NCBI GenBank assembly: GCA_963667375.1 | Contig: OY763323.1 | Coordinates: 3,472,001 to 3,536,000, forward strand | Length of the DNA stretch: 64,000 bases | Source: G963556115 sp963667375 | GTDB lineage: Bacteria > Planctomycetota > SZUA-567 | Direction: 5' to 3' | Part shown: piece by piece, positions 1 to 8,360 of the stretch | How the letters are laid out: every line of letters starts with the position of its first letter | How positions within the stretch are numbered: position 1 is the first letter of the stretch | Translations under genes and position numbers: made by a program | The notes under the pieces: model-generated | Database searches by the model: none | Told to the model about the DNA's origin: nothing | Seen by the model: only the letters and a program-made list of their open reading frames with translations

Positions 1-252
1 TATCACTTTAACTTTATCCGCCCGTGACAGGCGCTTAACCATAATCTCAGCTCTGCTGGCCTGTGATCTTCCGGCAAACTTCTGACTGAATACCAGCTTC
101 AGCGGGGTTCTGCCCCGGCAGTATTTTGCACCCTTCCCGCTCTCATGCAATTCCAGCCGACGCTGCAGATCCGTAGTGATGCCGGTATAAAAAGTTGTAT
201 CAGCACACTCCAGAATATAGAGATACCACAAAATAAAATCCTCAATAACCAT
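1..252 (-). CDS. GIY-YIG domain protein (YhbQ/UPF0213-like), 3' end cut by window
   Basis: Read from an ATG at 252 on the minus strand, 84 codons run open to the window edge with no stop. The start of the protein (WYLYILECAD, then FYTGITTDLQRR) is the GIY-YIG pattern with the conserved Tyr, Gly and Arg, and the last visible residues (KRLSRADKVKVI) match the end of the small one-domain family of about 85-100 aa, so only a few residues are missing. Members are predicted single-domain GIY-YIG nucleases; the cellular role of this subfamily is poorly known. It is divergent from ppnP, with about 100 bp of AT-rich DNA between them. Confidence 0.82.
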   Translation of the reverse strand, partial: MVIEDFILWYLYILECADTTFYTGITTDLQRRLELHESGKGAKYCRGRTPLKLVFSQKFAGRSQASRAEIMVKRLSRADKVKVI

Positions 253-358
253 TTTACAACAATAACCGATAACCGTATACTTGTTAATTATATAAAATGA
301 TAAGTTATATTCATATGACAAAATTATAATATTTATTATTGATGCCAAAGGAAAGCAT

Positions 359-640
359 ATGCTGGAAACCAACGAATACTTTGAGGGAAATGTCAAGTCA
401 ATAGCACTGCAGAATCATGCGGGCCGGTCCACAGTGGGCGTAATGGCTCCCGGAGAATATGAATTCGGGACTGCTACAATCGAAATCATGCAGGTTGTCA
501 GTGGTAAGATGACTGTGAAACTTCCAGACAGCAGCGAGTGGAAAACCTATCACGCCGGTGATATATTCGAAGTTGCCGCCAACAAGAAATTTGCACTGAA
601 AATTGAGGAAGATGCGGCGTACCTCTGCACCTACAAGTAA
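359..640 (+). CDS. ppnP: Pyrimidine/purine nucleoside phosphorylase PpnP
   Basis: A 93-residue cupin-like protein matching the PpnP (YaiE, formerly DUF1255) family over its full length: N-terminal NEYFEGNVKSI, central GVMAPGEYEFGTA, the VVSGKMTVKLPD strand pair, the HAGDIFEVAA turn and the C-terminal YLCTYK. Family members phosphorolyse a broad range of nucleosides to free base and ribose-1-phosphate in the cytosol. An AAGGAA stretch lies just before the ATG. The stop is 14 nt before the next gene, so it is probably co-transcribed with the M24 peptidase, an apparently unrelated partner. Confidence 0.93.
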   Translation: MLETNEYFEGNVKSIALQNHAGRSTVGVMAPGEYEFGTATIEIMQVVSGKMTVKLPDSSEWKTYHAGDIFEVAANKKFALKIEEDAAYLCTYK

Positions 641-654
641 TAAAGGAATTAGAG

Positions 655-1842
655 ATGATATCAAAGAGCGAGATTGATTTACGGCACAAACGTTTCAGAG
701 CACTTCTTGACAAATATGAACCGGACTGGTCAATTGCCATAATTACCAAGAAGATCTCAATTTACTACCTTACCGGAACCCTTGCTACCGGCATGCTCTG
801 GATACCCAGAAACGGCAAACCAAAACTCTTCGTCCGTGTAGCCTACGAACGGGCTCTTGCCGAATCACCGCTGCGTGAAATACACACATACCGAAATTAC
901 CGTGATGTGCTTGAAATAGTGGAGGTCAATTCAGACTCGGTACTTCTTGAAAAATCAACTATGACTCTCAGCGCCTTTGAACTGTTCAACAAATATTTCA
1001 AATTCAAAGAGACCAGAAGAGTTGATGATATTCTCGCCAGAGCCGTCGCGGTAAAGACCGATTATGAAGTTGAACGTCTGCGGCGGGCCGGAGCAATCCA
1101 TCAGGAGGTTTTTGACAATATTATTCCGAATATTCTGCATCAGGGCATGTCAGAAGCCGAACTTGGTGCCGAAGTACTCAAGTCTCAACTGCTGCTCGGC
1201 TCCCACGGTGCAGCCCGGTTTCAGATGGCCGATACCGATATGTTCCTCGGTTACATCTCATTCGCTGAAAACGGACTCTTCCCAACCTATTTTGATGGCC
1301 CGGATGGAACCAGAGGCAACTGCCCGGCAGTACCATTCTTCGGCAGTCCTGAACGGATACTAAAAAAAGGCGATACCGTATTTGTTGATACCGCCTGCGG
1401 TCATGACGGCTATCACACCGACAAGACCTGTGTCTACACCTGTGGGAAGTTTTCCAATCAGCAGGCGATCGACATTCACAACCGCTGCGTTGAGATCCAG
1501 AATCTCACCGCCTCGCTGATGAAACCGGGAGCCATTCCTTCCGAGATTTATAATCAGGTTCTGGAAAGCCTGCCTGCGGACTTCCGCGAAGGTTTTATGG
1601 GCTGCCCCCAGAAGCAAGTGAATTTCCTTGGACACGGAGTCGGTCTGCATGTCGACGAATATCCTGTCATCGCCAATAAATTCGATGAACCACTCCAGAA
1701 AAACATGGTTATAGCTCTGGAACCGAAAAAAGGCATTCCCGAATTCGGCATGCTGGGCATTGAAAACACCTATCTGATAACCGATAGCGGTACCGAAATA
1801 CTAACCGGCACCCGGCACGAAATAATAGAAGTCGACTGCTGA
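655..1842 (+). CDS. M24 family metallopeptidase (Xaa-Pro aminopeptidase-like)
   Basis: A 395-aa protein with the two-domain creatinase/prolidase layout: an N-terminal domain to about residue 135 and a C-terminal pita-bread fold. All five metal ligands can be placed: Asp245 in FVDTACG, Asp256 in YHTDKT, His327 in FLGHGVGLHVDEYP, Glu356 in ALEPK and Glu370 in GIENTYLI. A two-metal peptidase that removes residues N-terminal to proline is the likely activity; Xaa-Pro dipeptidase is the alternative, and substrate cannot be set from sequence. Start ATG has AAAGGA about 8 nt upstream. It follows ppnP by 14 nt and is closed by a clear terminator. Confidence 0.88.
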   Translation: MISKSEIDLRHKRFRALLDKYEPDWSIAIITKKISIYYLTGTLATGMLWIPRNGKPKLFVRVAYERALAESPLREIHTYRNYRDVLEIVEVNSDSVLLEKSTMTLSAFELFNKYFKFKETRRVDDILARAVAVKTDYEVERLRRAGAIHQEVFDNIIPNILHQGMSEAELGAEVLKSQLLLGSHGAARFQMADTDMFLGYISFAENGLFPTYFDGPDGTRGNCPAVPFFGSPERILKKGDTVFVDTACGHDGYHTDKTCVYTCGKFSNQQAIDIHNRCVEIQNLTASLMKPGAIPSEIYNQVLESLPADFREGFMGCPQKQVNFLGHGVGLHVDEYPVIANKFDEPLQKNMVIALEPKKGIPEFGMLGIENTYLITDSGTEILTGTRHEIIEVDC

Positions 1843-1873
1843 TAATCAGACCCTCTTCAGAATCAACTTTTCA

Positions 1874-1905
1874 GATGCAGCCATTTTAGGCTGCATCTTT
1901 TATTT
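1874..1905 (+). terminator. Rho-independent terminator after the M24 peptidase
   Basis: A 9-bp perfect stem (GATGCAGCC at 1874-1882 with GGCTGCATC at 1889-1897, 6-nt loop) is followed by a T-rich run. It ends the ppnP-peptidase unit and insulates it from the flagellin gene. Confidence 0.85.
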
Positions 1906-2015
1906 TAAAACCCAAAAATTTCATTTTCTTGCATTAAAAATTATTTTTTTATTATTTTTAAATACTTACACAGCAATGACTTAAAATTTATTTAGAATAA
2001 AATCCAGTTTTTTAC

Positions 2016-2042
2016 TAAAGTTTCTACAGTTACTCCCGTAAA
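2016..2042 (+). promoter_or_regulatory. Sigma-28 (FliA)-type promoter for flagellin
   Basis: TAAAGTTT at 2016-2023 is an exact match to the sigma-28 -35 element. After the expected 11-nt spacer comes CCCGTAAA at 2035-2042, five of eight matches to GCCGATAA. It is correctly oriented and is the only such site I found before flagellin; fliA itself is in this window at 55,985. Transcription would start near 2050, leaving a leader of about 310 nt. This is a pattern match only. Confidence 0.65.
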
Positions 2043-2049
2043 TAACGAT

Positions 2050-2359
2050 GTAAGCATTACTCCATACAGAAAACAGCTTGACTGGACTCAATGCCTTAGA
2101 GTCTAAATTCATAAGCCTGGGTAAACTTACATTAGCCTTTAAATTTATATTTACGCCTTGCAAGAAAAAAAGAAAGGAGATACTGCCTATTAGTCGGGTC
2201 AACCTGTATTCCCGGCGCTTGATTCAAACAAATAAAATACGGGACGGTGTTACGGACTGCCGTGCATGGATGTGAATAGTCCAGGAGTACTGTTATACAG
2301 GTTGCCTTAAAACCTCTGTACTCCAAATTACTACTTGAATTTCATGGAGGAAATTCGCT
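2050..2359 (+). other. Long structured 5' leader of flagellin mRNA
   Basis: Between the predicted sigma-28 start point and the flagellin ATG lie about 310 nt with no convincing gene. The 3' part contains nested inverted repeats just before the ribosome-binding site: GGAGTAC (about 2282) with GTACTCC (about 2318), enclosing AGGTT with AACCT. A 65-codon frame at 2078-2275 lacks a ribosome-binding site and coding character. A post-transcriptional control element is plausible, since flagellin leaders elsewhere bind CsrA or FlaG-type regulators, but no known riboswitch core was recognised. Confidence 0.45.
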
Positions 2360-4894
2360 ATGCCTATGATCGTTGCGAATAATCTTAATGCCCTCTCTAC
2401 GGGCATTGCCTTAGACAAGAACAATGCAAAACTCGGAGTCTCACTTGAAAGACTCTCAACAGGTTACAAAATTAATTCTGGTAAAGATGACCCTTCAGGT
2501 CTGGTTATCAGTGAACAGTTACGCGCCCAGAACGTCGGTCTTGAGAGAGCAGTTCAGAACACTCAGGAAGCAAACAATGTTCTCGGAATCGCCGAAGGTG
2601 CGCTCAACGAGATGAACAACATCCTTTCAAAGATGCGTCAGCTCGCTGTACATTCAGCAAATAATGGTGTTACCAGCCCGGAGCAGGTAGCTGCCGACCA
2701 GTCAGAAATCGACAGTTCCGTACAGACTCTTGACCGTATCGCCCGTACCACCAAATTTTCAGATCAGTTTCTGCTCAATGGTAATAAGGAACTCAACTAC
2801 GACTCAACCGTCCAGATGAGCGACTCCAACGACCACAAACTGCTCAATGAAAAACTCTCTGACATTAAGCAGATCTTCAAAAAAGATGATTTCAAGTTGA
2901 ATATCAGCTTCTCCGGTTCTATCGATTCCGGCACCTCACTCAAAGAGAACGGAAACGAAGCCCAGAAAGGCTATTTTGAGATTACCAAAGGGAAATCATC
3001 AGCCACCGAGGTCACAACCGGCAAGACCGGGAGTGAGGCATCACAGAACTATACACTCTCTGCGGATCAGGCATTCACTATCTCTGGAAACGGGGGCAGC
3101 CGCTATCTGACCTTCGCGCAGGGAACACATCTGGGTGAGATGGTTTCATCAATCAACAGTGTCTCTGATTCTACCGGTGTTGAAGCAACTTTGATATACG
3201 ATTCAACAGCCACTGTAACCGAGACAGCATCTGCCGGTACCCAGGCAATCGGCACTACCGCTCACGCTTCAGGCAGTGCAGATGTTTTCAATATCAGTTC
3301 CATTGGTGAGATAACTACTGCGGGAGCCACAGCAATTGATGTCGGTGACGCATCAAATATCAAACTGGGACAGAATGTTGACGGTTACGGCCGGGTATAT
3401 CTCAAAATGATCGATGACGATTCATATGAGATATTCAAAGACGAAGACATGACCATGAAGGTGGCGGAAGGAGATATTTCATCAAATTCTTCTAAAGCCT
3501 CTGCAGCCAATAACTCCGGTCTGAATGGTCTTACCATGTCATTCTCATCCGACGTTTCAGCAGGCATGACCTCAGTTATCCAGCTGGGCGTATTCCAGGA
3601 AGCCGGTTCAGCCGGAACCGAGACTGTAAACTTTGATGAACTTGCTCTGGCTTCTTCAACCGCAGGTTCAACCAGCAATACCCAGTTTATCAGCTCCGGT
3701 TCATATCTTAGCGGTATTAAACTCGGTGAGAACACCGATGAAACCGGTAAGCTATACATCAAGGCTGACCTGAAAGACGGCACTGACGGTGGTGAAGGTA
3801 AACTATCTCAGATCTTTGTCTACAAAGACGCCCGCATGCGTGATGAGGATCTGGTTGCACAGTCTGATAAGGTTGATCTTACCAGCGACTCTGCTTCCGG
3901 TAATGCACTGAGATTATATGGAATAGAAACAGCAACAAGTGGTGAAACATCCGGACTATACGGCACCCTGAACTTCAATATGGGCACCGCGACACAGGAT
4001 ATCGAATTCACAACCACAATCAGCTCGGAAAACCTTGGTGTAAGACTGAGTTCCGAAGATTATGGAAGCGACGATTTCGTTAAGATTGATGTCGAGAAAG
4101 GAGAAATCTTCAGCACCTATAACGAGCAGAACGAATCAGAACTGCTGGGTGCAGGCGATGAGATAACAAGTTACGGACGGGATGCCACCATTTCACTCAA
4201 TGGACAAGAGTTGAAATTAGACGGGATATCAGGTGAAGTTGCGAACTTGGATACCGCAGCTACACTGGTAATGAATCAAGGTTCACTTGGTTGTACAACC
4301 GTTGCAGCGGTCGGATATAATGAAGGTGCCTGGGGATCCAGAGCCTATCAGATGGCTGATTCCGAGGATAACTACATCAACCATGCGATAAAATCAACAA
4401 CCGAAACCCTCGGTGACTGGTCAGGAGGTATGCAGTTCCAGCTCGGTGAAGGTTCCGGTGACCAGGAGAGAACAGTATTCTCACTCAAGGACGTTACCGC
4501 TACCGAACTCGGCAAGACCTTATTCACCGATAAGTTCGGGGGCAACACCGATACTGAGAAATTCCTCTCTATCAATGACATGCTCAGCGGTGGACTGGCA
4601 AGTCTGGCTGAAGATCCGGTAAAAGCTCTGGAGATTATCGATCAGGCGATTGATGACGTCTCAAGCCTCAGAGCCGACATCGGTGCTTTCCAGTCAAACA
4701 TGCTGGAAACCAATGCCAGCAGTCTGAATGTGGCAATCGAAAACATAACCAAGACAGAAAGCTATATCCGTGATGCCGATATGGCTCAAGAGTCTACAGA
4801 GTTCACTTCGAACCAGATCATGGTTCAGGCAGGTACAGCGATGCTCTCACAGGCTAATGCTCTACAGCAGAGCGCACTATCACTCATTGGCTAA
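2360..4894 (+). CDS. fliC: Flagellin, very large form with expanded central domain
   Basis: An 844-aa flagellin, against roughly 270-500 aa in common model species. The N-terminal D0/D1 helices (about residues 1-150, MPMIVANNLNALSTG, LERLSTGYKINSGKDDPSGL) and the C-terminal D1/D0 (about 755-844, ADIGAFQSNMLE to ending in SALSLIG) are canonical. The middle is an acidic, Ser/Thr/Gly/Ala-rich variable region. It holds two copies of a module beginning IKLGxNxDxxGxxYxK near residues 331 and 453, then a segment like that of other long flagellins (VRLSSEDYGSDDFVKI near 557, followed by a GRDATISLNGQ stretch). There is one cysteine, near 645. TGGAGGAAA precedes the ATG. The Ser/Thr-rich surface domain is the likely target of the two glycosyltransferases downstream. 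Confidence 0.95.
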   Translation: MPMIVANNLNALSTGIALDKNNAKLGVSLERLSTGYKINSGKDDPSGLVISEQLRAQNVGLERAVQNTQEANNVLGIAEGALNEMNNILSKMRQLAVHSANNGVTSPEQVAADQSEIDSSVQTLDRIARTTKFSDQFLLNGNKELNYDSTVQMSDSNDHKLLNEKLSDIKQIFKKDDFKLNISFSGSIDSGTSLKENGNEAQKGYFEITKGKSSATEVTTGKTGSEASQNYTLSADQAFTISGNGGSRYLTFAQGTHLGEMVSSINSVSDSTGVEATLIYDSTATVTETASAGTQAIGTTAHASGSADVFNISSIGEITTAGATAIDVGDASNIKLGQNVDGYGRVYLKMIDDDSYEIFKDEDMTMKVAEGDISSNSSKASAANNSGLNGLTMSFSSDVSAGMTSVIQLGVFQEAGSAGTETVNFDELALASSTAGSTSNTQFISSGSYLSGIKLGENTDETGKLYIKADLKDGTDGGEGKLSQIFVYKDARMRDEDLVAQSDKVDLTSDSASGNALRLYGIETATSGETSGLYGTLNFNMGTATQDIEFTTTISSENLGVRLSSEDYGSDDFVKIDVEKGEIFSTYNEQNESELLGAGDEITSYGRDATISLNGQELKLDGISGEVANLDTAATLVMNQGSLGCTTVAAVGYNEGAWGSRAYQMADSEDNYINHAIKSTTETLGDWSGGMQFQLGEGSGDQERTVFSLKDVTATELGKTLFTDKFGGNTDTEKFLSINDMLSGGLASLAEDPVKALEIIDQAIDDVSSLRADIGAFQSNMLETNASSLNVAIENITKTESYIRDADMAQESTEFTSNQIMVQAGTAMLSQANALQQSALSLIG

Positions 4895-4941
4895 GAGTAG
4901 TTATAACTTAGTTGCATAAGATGTTGAATAGTACATAGGCT

Positions 4942-4992
4942 GAAGGGTCTGGATAGCGGGACGTGCAACCTGACTTCAGACCCTTCTTTCTG
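4942..4992 (+). terminator. Hairpin between flagellin and flaG
   Basis: GAAGGGTCTG (4942-4951) and CAGACCCTTC (4977-4986) form a perfect 10-bp stem with a long 25-nt loop, followed by a short T-rich run. It may act as a partial terminator or 3' stabiliser giving abundant flagellin mRNA and less flaG read-through. Confidence 0.6.
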
Positions 4993-5034
4993 TCCAGGAA
5001 AATTACATTTTACGTTTTTTTAAAGGAGATAATA

Positions 5035-5505
5035 ATGGATAGTCTAATGATTCATGACGGCAATAGTGCCGTCAGTCCTAATCTCCACAGCTCCTCCGCA
5101 GTGAAATCTGGAGCCCTGGAGAGATTAACTACCGAATACAGCTCTACTACCAGGGCGGATGCGGCTGCAGAAACAGACATCATCAAAGGCAGCGACAATC
5201 TTCAAGCCAGCAGTAAAGCTGCTAACAAAACCCAGGATATATACGCCGAAATTGAAGAGAACAATCAGGAAAGCCTGAATACTGTTATCAGCAGTCTGCT
5301 GAAACACAAGGTGAAATTTACTACCGATAGCGACTCCAATATCAGCTATATCGAAATATCTGACAAGGCAACAGACGAACTGCTGCGCACCATACCAAGC
5401 GAAGCGATGCGCAACGTTCTGGAGAATATAAATGATCACATTGATGAAATTCTCAATGAAAACATTGATGACACCAAGGGAGTACTCCTTGACATGAGCA
5501 GCTGA
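5035..5505 (+). CDS. flaG: FlaG family flagellar protein
   Basis: 156 aa from the ATG at 5035, chosen because TAAAGGAG lies just upstream; an in-frame upstream ATG at 4963 falls inside the hairpin and has no such site. The N-terminal 90 residues are polar and poorly conserved. The C-terminal part has the FlaG signature: a strand (KVKFTTDSDSNISYIEISD) followed by TDELLRTIPSEAMRNVLENI, equivalent to the family's GEVIRQIPPEE. FlaG proteins affect filament length in several bacteria. Position directly after flagellin is typical. A strong terminator follows. Confidence 0.82.
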   Translation: MDSLMIHDGNSAVSPNLHSSSAVKSGALERLTTEYSSTTRADAAAETDIIKGSDNLQASSKAANKTQDIYAEIEENNQESLNTVISSLLKHKVKFTTDSDSNISYIEISDKATDELLRTIPSEAMRNVLENINDHIDEILNENIDDTKGVLLDMSS

Positions 5506-5536
5506 ATAACCATCCCAACACTTCTATCCTTACTCC

Positions 5537-5574
5537 CCCTGATGCCGCAAATGTGGTATCAGGGTCTTATTTTC
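5537..5574 (+). terminator. Rho-independent terminator after flaG
   Basis: A 12-bp stem (5537-5548 with 5553-5564, including two G-U pairs, loop AAAT) followed by TCTTATTTT. It separates flaG from the glycosyltransferase genes. Confidence 0.85.
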
Positions 5575-5610
5575 ATCCGAAACTATCCGATTTAAGTTGA
5601 TACTATCAGA

Positions 5611-5637
5611 TAAAATCCGTAGAATAAAGACCGATTA
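5611..5637 (+). promoter_or_regulatory. Weak sigma-28-like promoter for the glycosyltransferase pair
   Basis: TAAAATCC (5611-5618), an 11-nt spacer, then ACCGATTA (5630-5637): 5/8 and 6/8 matches to the sigma-28 consensus with the correct spacing. A start near 5644 would give a leader of about 30 nt to the first glycosyltransferase ATG. It is weaker than the flagellin promoter, but lies just after a terminator, where a promoter is needed. Confidence 0.45.
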
Positions 5638-5673
5638 TTACTACAGGAATTTACAGGCAAGGATAACGGAAAG

Positions 5674-8352
5674 ATGGCAAATAAACGCAAACAGACCGGG
5701 AAGGAACGTCGTCAGAAAAAACTGCAGCGCAGCAGAAAAGAGCGGACTCAGCCCCTGACGAGCACTCAAGGTACAGCAGAAGACCAGCTGTTCATGACCG
5801 GTATAAATGCGCAGCTCAGCGGCGATAATGTGACTGCAGAAGAATGTTACCGGCAGGTCCTGGAGCAGAATCCCGGACATCCCCGAGCCTTGCTTCAGCT
5901 TGGAACCCTTTTCTACCGCCGTAACGAACTGCTCAAGGCCGAGGAGTATATGCAACAGGCACATGCCAACGGACTGAATGACGAGAGCTATTATATCAAC
6001 TATGGTCTGGTATGTGATAAACTCCATAAAGCCGACACGGCACTGGAGTGTTACGATAAAGCGCTGGCTATCAAGCCGGATGTCGCGCAATGCTACTTCA
6101 ACAAAGGACTGCTGCTGTATAAGCGGTTCCGTTTTGCCGAAGCCTATGAATGCTTCAAAAGAGCGGATGAGCTGGAACCGAACAACTGGCTCACCGAATT
6201 TCAGGTAGGCTGCTCACTGCAGGAGACCAAACGCTATGATGAATCACTCGTCTTCTTCGAAAAAGCCCGCCAGAAGAAACCGGACAATCCCCGTATTCTT
6301 TGCGGCATGGGGATGTCATTCATCCGTAAATACAAGTATCAGGAAGGACTCAAGCTCGTCCAGCAAGCAGTGAATAAGGAGCCGGAGAATGTAACATTTC
6401 TCTTTAACTATGCCTTCGCACTCAAAGAAAACGGCAAAAAACGCGAAGCCAAGGCTGCGTTTGAAAAAGCCCTTGAGCTGGATCCGGATAATCTTGAAGC
6501 GCTGCTGGGACTCGGGCGCCTGCTTACCGAGCTTGGTGATTACGAAAGCTGCCGCAAACTCTTCCAGAAAGCGATTGATCTCAAACCCGATTACTATGCC
6601 GCCTACGCCTCCATGGGTATCAGCTACTATAAGAGCAGTGCCCGCCAATCTGTGGAATGGTTCGATAAAGCTCTGGAAATAAACCCCAATGCCGATGATG
6701 TCTACTCACTCAAAGGCTACGCGCTGAATATTCTTGGTGATACCGAAGAAGCGGAGAAAGCAATGCGCCGGGCACTGGAGCTGAAGGAAGACAGCGCCGA
6801 TTACCACCAGAATATCGGTAATGTACTGGTAGTTGAGAGCAAGGTTATTGAGGCACTGGAGCATTGCCGGCGCTCGGTTGAACTCAACCCTAACAGCCAT
6901 CTCGCCTTCAGTAATCTCCTGCTCTACATGCACTACATTCCGCAGTCTACCCGGGCCGACATCTGGAAACTGCATCAGACTTACTCCAAACTTTTCGAAC
7001 CGACAAATATTGAGTTGCGCCCGTATCTTTCAGAAGTGCGCAAAGACCGTAAAATCCGGATCGGCATAGTCTCCAGCGATCTGCGCAAACACTCCGTGGC
7101 CTATTTTATCGAGCCGCTGCTATCCCATGCTGACAAAGAAAATTATGATTACTATACTTACGCCAATGTCAAGGTGCCAGACAGCTTCTCGCAGCGCATA
7201 GCAGATATGAGCACCAAATGGCAGAGCATTCTCCAACTCTCAGATGTTGAAGCGGCAGAGCTTATCCGCCTTGATAAGATCGATATTCTTGTTGACCTTG
7301 GGGGTCACACCGCCGATAATCGCCTGAAGATATTCTGCCTCAAACCGGCTCCGGTTCAGGTTTCTTGGCTGGGATATCCGGACACCACCGGACTGCAGGC
7401 GATGGACTACAGAATCGCCGATGAATACACCGAGCCCGAAGGTTCGGAGCAGTATTCCTCTGAAAAGATTATCAAACTTCCCGGCGGTTTTCACTGTTAC
7501 AGTGCTTTCGGAGATTCACCTGATCTTGTGCCGCCACCGGCAATCACCAAAGGCTATATAACCTTCGGTTCCTTCAACAACTTTGCCAAGTGCAGCGCCG
7601 AAACAATCTTCCTCTGGTCTGAGATTCTGAAGAATGTCCCTGGCAGCAAGCTGGTACTCAAAGCACTCAGTCTTGGTGACAAGTATGTTCAGGAATACGC
7701 CTACAGCCGTTTTGAAGCCTTCGGCATCGAGCGGGAACGGATTACCATGATGCCGCGCACCATGGGTATGAAAGAGCACTTCGCCTGCTATAATGAGATT
7801 GATATCGCACTTGACACCTACCCGTATAATGGTACAACCACCACCTGCGAGGCAATGTGGATGGGCGTACCGGTAGTCAGCTTCTATGGACCAAACCATG
7901 CTTCACGTGTCGGCCTCAGCCTGCTCAGTCATGTCGGGCTGTCCCAGCTCGCCGCCGCAACCCCCGAAGAGTATGTGGGTAAAGCCGTGGCTCTGGCTCA
8001 GGAGGAGAAGATACGCGACGATCTGCGGCGGAATATGCGTGTAAGACTGATCAAGAGTCCAATACTCAATGCCGAGCATTTTTCCCGAAAATTCGAGGCA
8101 GCAATGAGCGCTGTCTGGAATGTCTACTGCGACAATCCTACCGGCAAGCATGAAGCTGTCAGTGCTAACAAAGGTTTTACGCTCAATTTTAACCCAACAC
8201 CAGAAACCGTGACTGGCCAGCGGGGTAGCGGTGAACAGACTGAGAATAAGTTCACCCTAAACTTCGGCAATTCAACAGAGAACAGTCAGAATATACCATC
8301 TGACTCTGACGATAAAGAACCACCTGCAAGTGGCATAAAACTGCATTTTTAA
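5674..8352 (+). CDS. TPR-GT41 (SPINDLY/OGT-like) protein glycosyltransferase 1
   Basis: 892 aa. Residues 1-26 are strongly basic; TPR repeats fill about 35-415; a GT41 catalytic domain covers about 458-810. Key residues of O-GlcNAc transferases are recognisable: His473 (SSDLRKHS), His545 (DLGGHTADNRL), Lys639 (FGSFNNFAKCS) and the UDP-binding loop from Asp714 (DTYPYNGTTTT), with HASRVG following. The family transfers a sugar from a nucleotide donor to Ser/Thr of proteins recognised by the TPR superhelix; the donor (GlcNAc, fucose or other) cannot be read here. The C-terminal tail (about 830-892) is low complexity and repeats FTLNF at 835-839 and 860-864, ending IKLHF. Location after flagellin and FlaG makes flagellin the probable acceptor. 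Eight bases separate it from the next gene. Confidence 0.88.
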   Translation: MANKRKQTGKERRQKKLQRSRKERTQPLTSTQGTAEDQLFMTGINAQLSGDNVTAEECYRQVLEQNPGHPRALLQLGTLFYRRNELLKAEEYMQQAHANGLNDESYYINYGLVCDKLHKADTALECYDKALAIKPDVAQCYFNKGLLLYKRFRFAEAYECFKRADELEPNNWLTEFQVGCSLQETKRYDESLVFFEKARQKKPDNPRILCGMGMSFIRKYKYQEGLKLVQQAVNKEPENVTFLFNYAFALKENGKKREAKAAFEKALELDPDNLEALLGLGRLLTELGDYESCRKLFQKAIDLKPDYYAAYASMGISYYKSSARQSVEWFDKALEINPNADDVYSLKGYALNILGDTEEAEKAMRRALELKEDSADYHQNIGNVLVVESKVIEALEHCRRSVELNPNSHLAFSNLLLYMHYIPQSTRADIWKLHQTYSKLFEPTNIELRPYLSEVRKDRKIRIGIVSSDLRKHSVAYFIEPLLSHADKENYDYYTYANVKVPDSFSQRIADMSTKWQSILQLSDVEAAELIRLDKIDILVDLGGHTADNRLKIFCLKPAPVQVSWLGYPDTTGLQAMDYRIADEYTEPEGSEQYSSEKIIKLPGGFHCYSAFGDSPDLVPPPAITKGYITFGSFNNFAKCSAETIFLWSEILKNVPGSKLVLKALSLGDKYVQEYAYSRFEAFGIERERITMMPRTMGMKEHFACYNEIDIALDTYPYNGTTTTCEAMWMGVPVVSFYGPNHASRVGLSLLSHVGLSQLAAATPEEYVGKAVALAQEEKIRDDLRRNMRVRLIKSPILNAEHFSRKFEAAMSAVWNVYCDNPTGKHEAVSANKGFTLNFNPTPETVTGQRGSGEQTENKFTLNFGNSTENSQNIPSDSDDKEPPASGIKLHF

Positions 8353-8360
8353 GGGGTGTA

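Noticed and set aside
2078..2275. 65-codon frame in the flagellin leader
   Set aside because: No ribosome-binding site, Lys/Arg-rich random composition; more likely untranslated leader.
2050..2359. Cyclic-di-GMP riboswitch in the flagellin leader
   Set aside because: The conserved GEMM core was looked for and not found; only inverted repeats are present.
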